This document shows positions 24,735 to 35,407 of a stretch of 64,000 bases of DNA, one piece after another (positions within the stretch are counted from its first letter, which is position 1; every line of letters starts with the position of its first letter). The notes beneath the pieces were generated by a model that saw only the letters and a list, made by a program, of their open reading frames with translations, did no database searches and was not told where the DNA came from. Origin of the DNA: Garcia nutans. Lineage: Eukaryota; Streptophyta; Magnoliopsida; Malpighiales; Euphorbiaceae. Location of the stretch: NCBI GenBank assembly GCA_947685225.1, contig CANTUV010000051.1:4960001-5024000 (forward strand), read 5' to 3'. The position numbers and the translations under genes are program-made.

Positions 24735-24915
24735 TCTACTGCTCTCAGTCTTGAATCTGCGGCTACTCTGAGCAGTGGCCGGTGGTCGTCGTGGGTGGCG
24801 GTGGTCAGCGGTGTGGTGGCTGCAACTGGCTGGCTTGCTGCTGCTGCTGCGGGCTGTGTTTATTTGGGGAGGGAACAGGGAGAGGGAAGAAGGAGAAGGG
24901 AAAAACGCAGCCCTT
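24735..24915 (-). promoter_or_regulatory. GC-rich leader/promoter region of the hAT transposase
   Basis: This stretch is far richer in G and C than its surroundings. On the minus strand it is pyrimidine-rich and then CCACC/GCAGC-rich, ending at the inferred splice donor. Its place between the element end and the transposase suggests a promoter or first untranslated exon. No TATA box was assigned. Confidence 0.45.
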
Positions 24916-24926
24916 TTTAATTTTTG

Positions 24927-25219
24927 AACCGACGCTTGGGTCGGTTTATTTTTTTTAAAAATAAACCCCTGGCGAAATGGTGCCGTTTAGCCAGGGATTT
25001 ATTTTAAAAAAAAAAAATTAGTCCCTGGCGAAACGACGCCGTTTCGCCAAGGACTAATTTATAAAAAAATATATGTATTTGCAGCGAGGGGTTCGTCTAC
25101 CCCTCGCTGTAAATCCTCTGAAACTCAACCCCCCTTCAACGGGAGCTGAGTTTCCCATGCCTCCACGCCTCCCTCCTTCTGGCTGCCGGCGACCCCATGG
25201 TCGTGTGACCCCACACGAC
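24927..25219. repeat. Cluster of five hairpins near the right end of the hAT element
   Basis: Five inverted repeats follow each other. 24927-24946: 7-bp arms AACCGAC/GTCGGTT. 24958-25005: 20-base arms with two mismatches around CCCTGGC. 25015-25060: 20-base arms with one mismatch around TTAGTCCCTGGCGAAAC. 25077-25114: 16-base arms with one mismatch around CAGCGAGGGGT. 25200-25219: perfect 8-bp arms GTCGTGTG/CACACGAC. The second and third share the CCCTGGCGAAA core and are related. Subterminal repeats are commonly where hAT transposase binds, but that role here is inferred. Confidence 0.85.
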
Positions 25220-26303
25220 CCCATGGTCGTTCCGCCACTATATATATGTATAAATATTTTGTGAAACTTGGAGAAATTGAGAAGTATTGGTGAAATATAT
25301 GAATTGGTTATTTGGAGTGTTTTTGTGTGCAAGTTGTGATTTTGTTAAATTTGAAAATGTCTAAATTACAGATAAAACTCAGACGAATTTTTTCTATAGA
25401 TTTTATGAAAATACTATTTTGGAACATATAGTTAATAATAAATATTTTATTTTTGTTATTTAAATATACATTTTAAAGTATTTAAGATTTTAAATTTAAA
25501 AGTTGAAAATTGAAAATTTTTATTAAACCGGGTTGTGACATTTTTATATCATGTATACATATTTTACATATACTGAGTGTATGCATTATATGTATATAGG
25601 ATATAAGGGTATTACAATTGATGTTTTAAGGAATTAAGGTTTTAAAATATGATTAGGGTTTAAATGCATTGAAAATTGAATTTAGGGCTGTGACTTTAAC
25701 ATTGGTTTAAACAAATTATTTTGAAAATAGTTTAATGTAGTTTAATGGATGATAAACATAAAAATCTATTAACATCTGCATGAATCATGTTTAACTATAT
25801 GGATTATTGAATCACGCTTCAACTAATCTACTGGATGTTTATAAAAGTGTAAGAAATGAGACAATGAAAAAGAACAAAAATAGAACAATAAAACAAGATG
25901 AATGAATTATTGTAAGCTTAAAAAAATTAGATAAAGGATTGCAAACCTCCGTCGTTGGTTCCACCAATATTTCACGTTGATCAAACTTATAAAATCTTAG
26001 TTGAACAGGTTGAAGACAGACTTGTCCCTGCCTTCTGGTTTGATGGTTTAATGCTTCTTCTCCCTGCTCACTCAAGTTGCTAGATTTTGTTTGCAGTTTC
26101 TCTTCTTAATTGTTGTTGTTTGTTTTGTTTCCATCCTCTGCTGCTTGCTTTCATTCTCTATTTATAAGAGAATTTTAGGTTAAACTTCGTAAACTCGTCT
26201 TAGTTTCCAGATTAGCCATGGTTTTATCGAAGACATATCAACTTAAAATAATTTGAATTCGTAATAAAATGTGACCATCTCGAAATGAATTTGAAGCCAA
26301 AAC

Positions 26304-26480
26304 AAGTCCATATCGAATTGGGGCTTGCCCAGGTTGATATGGACAAGTCCCTATCGAAGTAGGAAATGTCCCAGTTCAATATGGATAAGTCCATATTGAA
26401 TTAGACATGTTCCAGTTCAATATGGATGCCTATATCGAACTGGTTTGTCCCAGTTCGATATGGACAATGTCCATATCAAA
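26304..26480. repeat. Palindromic tandem array in the Tat 3' LTR
   Basis: Repeated words CCAGTTCGATATGGAC and the inverse GTCCATATCGAACTGG alternate five or six times with small changes. Adjacent units are inverted relative to each other, so long stem-loops could form. Confidence 0.75.
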
Positions 26481-26814
26481 CTAAATAGACCCTATTAGAC
26501 CAAAATGGCTTCCCAATTTGTTTTTTAGGTTTTAAAATATGCTTTCGGACTGTTTCAAGGTTTAAAAGTAGCTTTCAAACTTTTTCAAAATTTTAAAAAT
26601 TAAACCAGACTCATTTAGGCCTTATAAAAATCAAACCAATCAAAATAAAAGCTTAAAATAAGTTTAAGCAATTAAGAAATGGACTAATAAGTACTTAAGT
26701 CATCTTTAATTAGGACAGAACTAGCTTAGGGTAAAAATCAAGTGTCTACAGTTTGTCCATGCTTAGAACAATCTTGAATTTATTCAGAGAGTAAAAAGCA
26801 ACATGAGTTTGAGT

Positions 26815-27235
26815 TCTGGACTAAAAAATATTTTAGGTTCTAGACACGAGTTTGTTTGGGTTTTGAACCTGGATTATTTTAGGTTATGGACCATGTTTGA
26901 ATTCTGAACTCGAAAATATTTTAGGTTTTGGACCCAATATGGTTTGAACCCAGTTTTAGTTCTAGACTCAATTGGTTTGGATTCTGGACCCGATTTGAGT
27001 TCTGAACTCAAAAATATTTTAGGTTCTAGACCCGAGGTGGTTTGGATTATGGATCCGGTTTGAGTTCTAGACTAAAAAATAATTTGAATTCTGAACCCGA
27101 GCTGATTTAGGTCTGGATCAGGATTGGTTTGGGTTCTGGACTAAAAAATATTTTGGATTCTGAACCCGAGATGGTTTGGGTTTTGGACTCAGTTTGAGTT
27201 CTGGATTAAAAAATATTTTGGGTTCTAGACCTAAG
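26815..27235. repeat. Satellite-like array next to the Tat 3' LTR
   Basis: Five to six diverged units of about 70-85 bp share TTTGAGTTCTGGACT, AAAAATATTTTAGGTTCT and AGACCCGAG(A/G)TGGTTTGG. In element orientation this is the 3' untranslated region just before the 3' LTR, where tandem repeats are known to arise in Tat/Ogre elements. Confidence 0.8.
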
Positions 27236-27723
27236 GTATCTGCAAAAATTAATTGTAGTCAGTAAAGTATTTTGCAAAAATATTTAGTTATTTTTTACTT
27301 TATCTGGATACCTATATACTCTTGCCCCTGCGTGAAAAAATAGTTTATGAGTATAAATATATTTTTTAGACACACAAAAAAAATATAGACATATAATAAA
27401 TATCTATTACTGTGTGCTCGTATGTTGTGTATGAAAATAAAGATTATTGAGAAAGTAAATTGTAGAATGAATTATTGATAGGAAACATGAATAATTAAAA
27501 AGTGACAGAAGACATATTTTGCCTTTAATTTGGAATCACGTGATTGTGTTTTTAACTTTTAACTTTTTTTAATAAAAAAAACATATCCTGCAGACTCTTT
27601 ATTCTTCTATAAATTGAAATGAAAATAACTCGTTTCTTTCAACCATACCTTTGCCAAATCTCATAAATTCAAGTTCTTCGTTTAGTTTTCAAAATTTTTT
27701 CAAGCTTTTTAAAGAAGAAGAAA

Positions 27724-30340
27724 ATGGCTACCTCAACATGCATCTAGGACTGGAACGCGCATGGATCCAGAAATGTGAGCTTACATCAAAGACGGCGGGT
27801 TGGATTGAATTCCAATTCTAGCGAGAATGCACCTCCACAAAAGTTCACAAGAGAAAACACAGGTATTATTATTTTTCACAATGTATATTTTCCTTAATTT
27901 TAATAAATTAAAATTTTAATGATTTTTTGTATTTTTATGTATTTTTACTGCTAAGCTAACTAATTCTAAAAATAATGAGCTTACGTATATAATTAGAATT
28001 AAAATAAAAATATATAACATAAAATTAGTTAGAAAAAATTAAAATTAGAAAATTAGTTAGGAAAATTAGTCTTGATGTGAAAAAATACCAAAAAATAAGA
28101 AAAATGAATATAGTGAGATAATAAAATTCTTGGGGTGCTGAAAATAATTTATATTTTTCTTAGTTTTAGAATTTTTTGAGAATAATTATTAGGGGTGATA
28201 TACTTACCTGGTTGGACTTACCTTTATCTTGATAGTTTGATATATGTGTGATTCATGGTGCACGGGAACATCCATAAAGCTCGTGAGGGGTATGACCGAG
28301 TATCGCCTGCAGTCTGGAGGATGATCTATGAGTGTGAATTTGAGAAATTTGTACTGTAGCTACCTGCCAAGAGATACCAAATTGACAGGAGCATAATAAA
28401 GGTGCTTGTCGAGCAGTGGATGGACACCACTCATACCTTTCACTTGCCTATTGGGGAAATGATGATTGGCCTGATGGATTTTACAGCAGTAAAATGCTTA
28501 AAATGTGATGAAATTTCTGTCCCATTGACCAACAATATACTGACTGAGGATGAAATTCACAAATTAATTGCTCTGCATCCCAAATATATGGGAGAGTGCA
28601 AAATAAAATACAAATACATCTGAGAGTATTGGATGAGATACACCCGACCGATGCTTGGCAGACGGGCAAAAAGATACACCCGTGAATTTTTGTTGTACTT
28701 GTTAGCTATGACAATCTTATGCAGTATTGAGGCAGCAATTCACTTATCGGTTTTGCGTGCTCTGGCAGATTTTGATCTTGTCCCTTTTTATGCTTGGGGA
28801 GAGGCTGGTCTGGCCTCTCTCTATCACGGTTTTGATAAGATTAGCAGGAATAAGATATTGTTTACAGGCCTAATGGCCATTGCCGAGGTATGAGTTCTTC
28901 CTTTTTGTTAGTTGAAATAATAGTTTATGATAGAAATTAATCCCTTTTCGACCATGACAGTGTGGACCTATGAACATAATCTCGTAAAAGCACCTCGTAT
29001 TTCTGGCAGACGGGTGGGATACCTAAGATTGAGCTTTTGGTTGTCAAGTTACAGAGAAGTGTCTGGCGGCCATCATGTGCATTCTCGGCATTATCAGTTG
29101 AGTCGGCTGACCTGGGATTAGGTAAAAGATAAAATTAGTAATATCATGGAATTTAATGAAAAGAAAATGACTTACTGATAGTGTTGTGTTTTAGGTGAAT
29201 GTCGCTTGGTGGAGAGCGGATGCTAGGGTGAACTGGACCACTGCCATGATCAATGTATTGCCACTACAAAATTCCCATCGAGTCATTGCTGGGCCAGTTT
29301 CAAGCAGCGGATTTCTAGGTCAGAGAGTACACAACTGGTTTCTTGGCCCTGATTAGAGGTGAGTGTCATCCAATGTTTCAGCATCTGTGTTGACTTGCAA
29401 ATCTATGTCTGAGAATTCCTAGAGGCATGTGCAAAACGGATTTAGTATTGATTTATTGTTGCTTCGACCGAACTTGTCATATAATGAGTTCTTATAGGAT
29501 CAGCTTTTGCACTTCGAAGTCTCCTCGGATGGTATTGTAACTTCGGAGGGACAAGGGGATGATGAGGGAGAAGAAGAATAGGAGGAGGTTGATGAAGAAT
29601 GAGGGTAAAGATGAGGAGAATGATGATGGTGAGGGGAATAATGAGGATGATGAAGAGGAAGAGAAGGAGAATGAAGAGCACAATGATACGTGGGATCTTG
29701 TTGCCCATGATGATACCATGGTTTCCTCTTTCTCAAGTTAATCAGACATATTTTTTATTTTTAACTTGCATGTGACTAACTTCTATGAATTTTTGCAGAT
29801 GACCAAACACTCGGATGTTGTTGTGCATGATGAAGCCGATCCAAGTAGTGCAGCTCCACCTCAATCACTTCATTATGCTGAGTAATCTTCTGGGCCGCCG
29901 TGTTTTGACATGAGCTATCCAGTTTGTAATCCCTATCTCATATTCATATATGTTGAATGTATGCATGAAGATGCATGAACCTAACTTTTCCTTCTCTGGC
30001 TCAACAGCGGATGCTCAAAGAATAAAAAATGCAGCTGCAAGAAGAATTGGCTACCACTCTTTGGCGTACTGCTTGCCTTGAATGGAACTTTCGAGACTAC
30101 AGATTGCAAGGCTATAGGAATTCTGGTGCGTCTTCATCAAGGGGGCCCTGGACCAATGACCATGATGTGCCACCTCTTGTCTCAAGCACTGACTTCAATA
30201 GGACTGATTTTCAAGACAACCAAGACCCAAATACTTCTTCTTTGGAGGGAAACTGGATAGATGATATACCTCCACCTCCAACAGATGATGAATTCCTCAT
30301 AGATTTATTTAATTACAGACCACCACTTCCCTCATAGTAA
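27724..30340 (+). pseudogene. Plant mobile domain (PMD) gene, antisense in the Tat element
   Basis: The plus strand opposes the retroelement genes. A short first exon starts ATGGCTACC at 27724, has a TAG after seven codons and ends at a GT donor (about 27861). The main PMD blocks lie at 28260-28890: VLVEQWMDTTHTFHLPIGEM, then a tyrosine- and arginine-rich linker, then LLYLLAMTILCSIEAAIHLS and FYAWGEAGLASLYHGF, ending near a GT. Further blocks are at 28960-29115 (VWTYEHNLVKAPRI) and 29195-29356 (VNVAWWRADARVNWTTAMIN). An acidic region at 29500-29740 and a Pro/Asp-rich tail at 30029-30337 follow. PMD proteins include MAIN and MAIL1, nuclear factors, and many transposon-borne copies. Several stops and frame changes make this copy inactive as it stands. 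Confidence 0.75.
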
Positions 30341-30498
30341 TTAGTGTGTATCAAAATTATGTATGAAACTTGTATATAAATAAATAAAGGCTTGTAATAA
30401 ATTAAACAACTTATATCAAATAGTAAACTATAATATTAAAATGTTTTAACTTTTCAACTTTTTATTATTTTTTATGAGTATGGCTATTCTTTTTACAG

Positions 30499-30861
30499 AT
30501 CTGGCTACATGAGCGCCTTTGCTTGCTCGACACCCCATCTGTGGACTTCAGCAAGTATCTGCCACGACATCATTCTGTTAAAAAATTGCTACGTTCTGCT
30601 TTCTCATATGCTGACTAGATGGACTGGATTCGCTCACGAGTTGTGATTAACATCCTTTAGTTGGTACCTTGATGGAAGATTACACATGTCACCATTCAGA
30701 TGTATATGATGTATGTTCCTCTTGTTGCTCTTTATCGAAGTACTTGCTATGATCCCCATCATCTTGACCGTCAATATGGAGCCGAGTATCGAGATTCTGA
30801 GTTCACTCCTGATTTGGACATGCTCCGTCTGACTGAAGCCTTCTTGGATCGACTGAAGTAA
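30499..30861 (+). pseudogene. Possible downstream exon of the antisense PMD gene
   Basis: After an acceptor-like CAG at 30498 the plus strand reads LHERLCLLDTPSVDFSKYLP, RSAFSYAD, MDWIRSRVVINIL and YRSTCYDPHHLDRQYG, ending at a TAA at 30859-30861, with two internal stops. It resembles the composition of the PMD tail, but I cannot place it in a named domain. Confidence 0.45.
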
Positions 30862-31299
30862 AGCTTGCCTACACGCTACACTTATCGTCTGCCATAGAAT
30901 TTACATTTGTCAATTTTTAGAAAAATAATGTTAGCATGAATAATAATAATTAATAAAAGATGTTTTCTTTCCTTTTATAATTTATCATCACCTTTTTCTA
31001 TTGTGGTATTTATCTTATCTAAATGGTTAAATAATTCAAAATAGTGTACAATTTTAAAATCAACTCTATTTATTAAATTAGGAAACAACAAAAAATATTA
31101 AGCCAGCATACATAAAATTACTCATGTAGCCAACCAGCCTTTTAGATTTTCTAATTGACAATTCTTACTCATTTAGCCCTAATTTTTTCCTAGCTCGCCC
31201 TTTCGGATTTTCTGAACTAGTGAACTACTCTAACTTTTGCCTAGGCTGCCCTTTCAGGTTTTTAACCTAACGAGCTTTTTTTTAAAACATAGAATCTTT
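30862..31299. other. Spacer in the Tat element, no gene recognised
   Basis: AT-rich sequence followed at 31130-31290 by three diverged copies of a CCTTTCGGATTTTCTGAA-type segment. No coding frame was supported. Confidence 0.5.
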
Positions 31300-32266
31300 T
31301 CAACCTGTCACTATTTATTGGCTCACTAAACTCAGTCCCATCCATGTCTAACGGCTTGACCGCTCCCTTGCTCATGACTCGTTTCACAAAATATGGACCT
31401 TTCTAACTAGGTCTAAACTTTCCTCTTGGGTCGGAGACATTGGGCCTGCATTGCTTCAAGACTAAGTCACCGACTTTAAGCTTTCTGACCTTAACCCTTC
31501 TGTTATAGGCCTGAGCTATTTTTCTTTAATACAACTGATGATGATACAGTGACTTAATCTTCTTTCCTCCAATAAGGCAAGTTCTGTATATCTGCTTGCT
31601 ACTCATTCAGTCTTAGGAAATTTTGCTTCTAGGTCTACCCTTAGTGATTTGATCTCGATTTCAATTTGCAACACTGCTTCCATCCCGCAAACTAAGGAAA
31701 ATGACGTCATTCCGGTCGGGGTTCGTACACTGATCCTGTACCCCCCACAAAGTAAAAGAAAACATTTTTGACCAATCCCTATACGTCTTGGTCATCTTAG
31801 ATAGAATCTGCTTAATCATTTTGTTGGTTTCTTCCACTGCACCATTAGCTTTCGGTCTATAAGGCGAAGACCGGTGATGATGACTCTGGTACTTCGAGAA
31901 TAAATCCTTAACTGCTCCTTGAAAATGCACCCCATTATTCGTTATCACAATGTGCAGGTTCACATATCTACAAATAATGTTCTTTTTAATAAACCTAGCC
32001 ATTTATCTTGCCCCCAACTTGTTGAAAGATTCAGCTTCAACCCATTTTGAACCGGTGACTGTTTAAAGCCGTTGGATGTATTTTCCTAATAATGTCAATC
32101 CCCCAAGTTGCGAAAGGCTAGGGTGAAGACATAGAATGTAATTCTTCAGGAGGAATGTGATTCAAGTTTTCGTACATCTGGCACTGTTGACATTTTCTCA
32201 TAAAATTGACACAATCTTTTTTTATGGTTAGCCAATAGTAGCCTTGTTAAATTATCTTCTTAACTA
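31300..32266 (-). pseudogene. Tat gypsy integrase with H2C2 region, broken
   Basis: From about 32250 down, broken minus-strand frames show the H2C2 zinc-binding region (YYW..IKKDC, FMRKCQQCQMYENLNHIPP) and the start of the core (ATWGIDII). The 31661-32002 frame (113 aa) carries ARFIKKNIICRY, VITNNGVHF where DNG is expected, HHHRSSPYRPKANGAVEETN with the catalytic glutamate region, and LSKMTKTYRDW. Weaker C-terminal sequence continues to about 31300. The enzyme would insert element cDNA into chromosomes. Upstream pol domains are missing and the frames are interrupted. Confidence 0.85.
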
Positions 32267-32390
32267 GGTTTAAGCCAGTAAGAAATAAAAGCTTAAAATA
32301 GGTTTAAGCCAGTAAGAAATGGACCAATAAGTACTTAGGCCATCTTTAATTAGGACCGAACTAGCTCAGGGCCAAAATCAAGGGTCTACA
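32267..32390 (-). repeat. Truncated 5' LTR start of the Tat element
   Basis: 32281-32390 matches 26640-26750 closely and ends at the same GTCTACA terminus. The join to integrase carries a direct repeat AGGTTTAAGCCAGTAAGAAAT (32267-32287 and 32301-32321), suggesting a deletion through short homology that removed the rest of the LTR, gag and most of pol. Confidence 0.7.
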
Positions 32391-32716
32391 GATTGTATGG
32401 CTTGGTTTAATATATTTTGTTGTAAATTAGGGTAAAATCATTAATCATTACTTCCATTGTTTTAGTACTTTTCCAAAGCAACAGATCAGTTGGCACTTTA
32501 ATCCATTCTTATTTTTAAATTGATTTTTCATGGCTATCACCAATTTTTACAACCCATTTGTTAAATTCAGCAGTAATATTAATTATTAATGCATATTCAC
32601 TTTTACTCTTAAGTCTTATATTTTCTGAAAATGTGTGAATTTCAAAACATTTCCACAAATGTGAACTCTTTATGGACTCTTCTGCAACACGCTCTATTAT
32701 ACCTTTAGGTACAACC
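32391..32716 (-). pseudogene. Helitron helicase relic, middle piece
   Basis: The minus strand from 32716 reads VVPKGIIERVAEESI, SSHLWKCFEIHTFSENIRLK, EFNKWVVKIGD and VPTDLLL, continuing the helicase that ends at LLGGDIHQIP in the neighbouring piece. At 32391 the frame stops at a point whose expected continuation, RAILxPTNEIV, is found at 15151 on the same strand. A stop (TAA) occurs near 32412. Confidence 0.8.
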
Positions 32717-33359
32717 TATAACACCTATACCCTATATAAGTACCATATATATACCCCGTATACATATAATACGCATATAAAATATAAGGATGTCACGTTA
32801 CAGTGTTGTTTAAACCTCTACCTTAATTCTACATCTTTAAATATTTAATAAAAGAATATTTTATATTATCAAATCTCATTCTTTTAAAAGTAACATATCC
32901 AAAATCATTAAACTTTTTATTAAATTACATATATACATTTATACATTATCTTTCTAAAATTCACTTATATATGTACATATTGTCAAACTACAAAATAACA
33001 AAATGTACATGCATGCACCACCTTCTAGGTGGTCTTTGGCACACCCTCAGTTTCTCATGGCACAATTATCCGATTCTCAAATCAACAATCTACTTATCTG
33101 TGCGATTCACACAATCGCACTAAGCTTCAAAGCTTAGTGATACATATAAACAACATATACATATAAATACACAAATACAAATATCCCATCCTTATCCACA
33201 TATAATATACATAAATACAATATTGGGATTCACATCCCACTTACACATCATTATAATATTGGAAATCATATTCCATACTTATACATAATTATTGGGATTT
33301 ACATCCCACTCACACATCATTACAATTACTAAATTCAGCTGTCACACTATCAGTTTCTC

Positions 33360-33775
33360 GACCTAGCTCTGCTTGGGTCTATTTTCAATTTTAATCACAT
33401 GACCTAGCTCGTCTCAGGTCAACCAACATCTTAAGCATATGACCCAGCTATGATCGGGTCAAGACCAAGCTCTGCTCAGGCCTACCGTCATCTTAAACAC
33501 ATGATCCCGCTTTGCTCGGGTCAAGACCTAGCTATGCTCAAGTCTTTCGTCATCTTAAACACATGACCTAGCTCTGCTTGGGTCAAGACCTAGCTCTGCT
33601 CAGATCTTCCATCATCTTAAACACATGACCCGGCTCTGCTCGGATCAAGACCTAGCTCTACTTAGGTCTTCTGTTATCTTAAACACATGACCCAGCTCTG
33701 CTCGGGTCAAGACCTAGCTCTGCTCAGGTCTATTAACATATGCATCTTTAGGCTTAGCTCTGCTCAGGACCTCTC
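33360..33775. repeat. Palindromic tandem array 1 in solo LTR 3
   Basis: About six units of roughly 62 bp: ACATGACCCAGCTCTGCTCG then GGTCAAGACCTAGCTCTGCT then CAGGTCTTCCGTCATCTTAA. GACC and GGTC blocks bracket AGCTCTGCT, so each half unit can pair as a stem. The array is 0.64-1.06 kb from the TATAACACC end. Confidence 0.85.
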
Positions 33776-34204
33776 GTGCATATCTGATCAATCTCAACAC
33801 AATTATATAGGCAATACAGATTTAACATCACTTTAGTTTATACCTTTCCAGTGATCACCATTATTTATGATTACATCACATTACCAGTTCACATTATTCA
33901 TACATAAGTCACATGCATTTTCAATCTTAAACTTTTTACATTTAACATTAAAGCTCATTAACCAAATATTTTGGGTATATTCGTATAATTCACATACGTA
34001 TGCAATTTAGCCATTGCTAATGGCTTTTCATAATGTCTTTAATGCATACATGATGAATCGCATGTCATAGTATATTATTCATCAATATTCAATGTAGCAA
34101 TTCATCATGCAAGCATGAGCCACACTCACCATATGACTCATCAATATACTAATATTTAGCATAATCAACATATCTTATCATAATTCTTCAAGTGACACAC
34201 TCAA

Positions 34205-34385
34205 CTTATAGAAATTTTGACATGCCTAGGGACATGGGCGTGTCACTGCCTGTGTCCTTAATTCTGCCTTATAGTAGCTATGACACACCCAGAGACATAT
34301 GCGTGTCACTGCTCGTGTCCTTAGTCCTACATTATAGTAGCTACGATACGCCTAGAGACATGGGCGTGTCATTGGACGTGTAAGG
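34205..34385. repeat. Palindromic tandem array 2 in solo LTR 3
   Basis: Three units of about 63 bp contain GACACGCCTAGAGACATGGG then CGTGTCACTGCTCGTGTCCT with TATAGTAGCTA spacers. The GACACGCC / GGGCGTGTC blocks are inverted and can form stems. Similar CACGGGCGTGTC words are common in LTRs of some other plants. Confidence 0.8.
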
Positions 34386-35111
34386 CTAAATCTCTAGGTA
34401 TGCCCATGACATTGTAAAAACACTCTTTCACTCCATTTCATCAATACAATACTCGCATATCACATAAGCAACTCTAAATCATGTTAAATCAAATATGTAC
34501 AATCATTTGGTTATTCCAAGTTTACTCTTCTTTACTTACTTCTTGTTAATCTAAACACAAAATTTTAATAACAATCATCATATATTTCATTCATACCATC
34601 ATCCCTGTATCAATTCACCCAATCCCTAACTTAATTTTACTAAACCCTTACTATTTTTCTCAATTCCAACTACTCATCATTATCCCTAACATCTAACCAT
34701 ATTTACTTCATCTATGTATCAATTCAATATATATATATATATATATATACTTCAATATATCAGTGTCATCATATTATTCAATTAATCATCACTTTCTCTC
34801 ACTACCTATATCATACATATATATAATCCATAAAATAAGCTCAAGAAGAAAGTACTTACTTGAATTACTTGCCAAATCTTGACTAATTTCTTTAATTCAT
34901 CTTGAATCTCTTGTAAAATGTGATATGTAGCATGAAAAATTTACTCTTCCCACACACTCTCTCTCTATTTCACATTGAAGAAGAAGAAGAAGAAGAAGAC
35001 TTATCTCTTATTTTCTCATCCTTATCTTTACATAAATAAAATATTATAAATAATTCTCACTTAAATTCTCCACCACTCATCTTCTTCCTTCTTTTGACTT
35101 TGAACTTCATC

Positions 35112-35171
<60 letters not shown>

Positions 35172-35407
35172 TAATTAAATAATTAAAATCAACTTTTTAT
35201 ACAACCAATTATACCTCATGTATATTTAGTGTATATGTATATGTCTTATATGTCATGTTTATTTTAAATATACTTTAAATTATATATAACATATACATAT
35301 ATATTACATTTATCATACATATTTATCTTATATTTTCTCTATCCATCACAACTATTTACTCTCACATATTTACTATTTCAAAATACATAAAAAATCAGGG
35401 TGTTACA

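Larger units (their letters stand above)
20919..25240 (-). mobile_element. Full-length hAT DNA transposon
   Basis: The ends are CAGTGGCGGAAC at 20919 and the inverse of TAGTGGCGGAAC ending at 25240, so 11 of 12 terminal bases match. The flanking octamer TATATATG is perfectly duplicated (20911-20918 and 25241-25248), the 8-bp signature of hAT insertion. The 4322-bp element encodes a minus-strand transposase with a short intron, a 5' leader intron full of tandem repeats, and a GC-rich right end with a cluster of hairpins. The precise duplication indicates a fairly young insertion into solo LTR 2. Confidence 0.93.
18121..25616 (-). mobile_element. Solo LTR 2 of the same family, carrying a hAT element
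   Basis: It starts TGTAATATCC, ends GGGTATTACA, and has a perfect 5-bp target duplication ATTGA (18116-18120 and 25617-25621). The last 100 bases are the reverse complement of the starts of solo LTRs 1 and 3, so it is inserted in the opposite orientation. Without the hAT element at 20919-25240 and its duplicated octamer it is about 3.17 kb, like the others. A 40-bp purine-rich block (GGTTGGAATTGAAAGTGG...) is locally duplicated at about 18491 and 18666. No internal retroelement genes were seen. Confidence 0.8.
17300..26750 (-). repeat. 3' LTR of the Tat element, split by solo LTR 2
   Basis: LTR sequence is present at 17300-18120 and resumes at 25617-26750, about 1.95 kb without the insertion. 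The 26630-26750 end matches 32281-32390. The 17330-17570 part is markedly richer in G and C than its surroundings. A palindromic array lies at 26304-26480. Confidence 0.6.
17300..32390 (-). mobile_element. Tat-lineage Ty3/gypsy element, internally deleted, with nested inserts
   Basis: The minus-strand element is bounded by LTR sequence on both sides. LTR copies share the terminus AAAATCAAG(G/T)GTCTACA on the plus strand, at 26750 and at 32390. Between them, in element order, are a truncated 5' LTR start, integrase with an H2C2 zinc-binding region, an antisense plant-mobile-domain gene, a satellite-like array and the 3' LTR. gag, protease, RT and RNase H are absent. The integrase wording, the antisense extra gene and the 3' repeats fit the Tat/Ogre group. 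The left end at 17300 is inferred from a TG dinucleotide and the change away from Copia sequence, so it is uncertain. Confidence 0.65.
32717..35407 (+). mobile_element. Solo LTR 3 of the TGTAATATCC family
   Basis: Starts TATAACACC, ends GGGTGTTACA and is flanked by a perfect CAACC duplication (32712-32716 and 35408-35412). Removing it rejoins two pieces of Helitron helicase. It is 2691 bp with no retroelement genes. Inside are two palindromic arrays, a (GAA)n run near 34977-34999, a (TA)n run near 34728-34749 and an (ATT)n run at about 35113-35169. Confidence 0.88.

Noticed and set aside
25054..25332. Frames on both strands near the hAT end
   Set aside because: They translate hairpin and terminal-repeat DNA and cross the transposon boundary.
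29442..29741. Three overlapping minus-strand frames and one plus-strand frame of low-complexity residues
   Set aside because: Shadows of the GA-rich acidic region of the antisense PMD gene.
33360..34385. CRISPR-like array of palindromic repeats with spacers
   Set aside because: The whole unit repeats, so there are no unique spacers. It lies inside a plant LTR and there are no cas genes.
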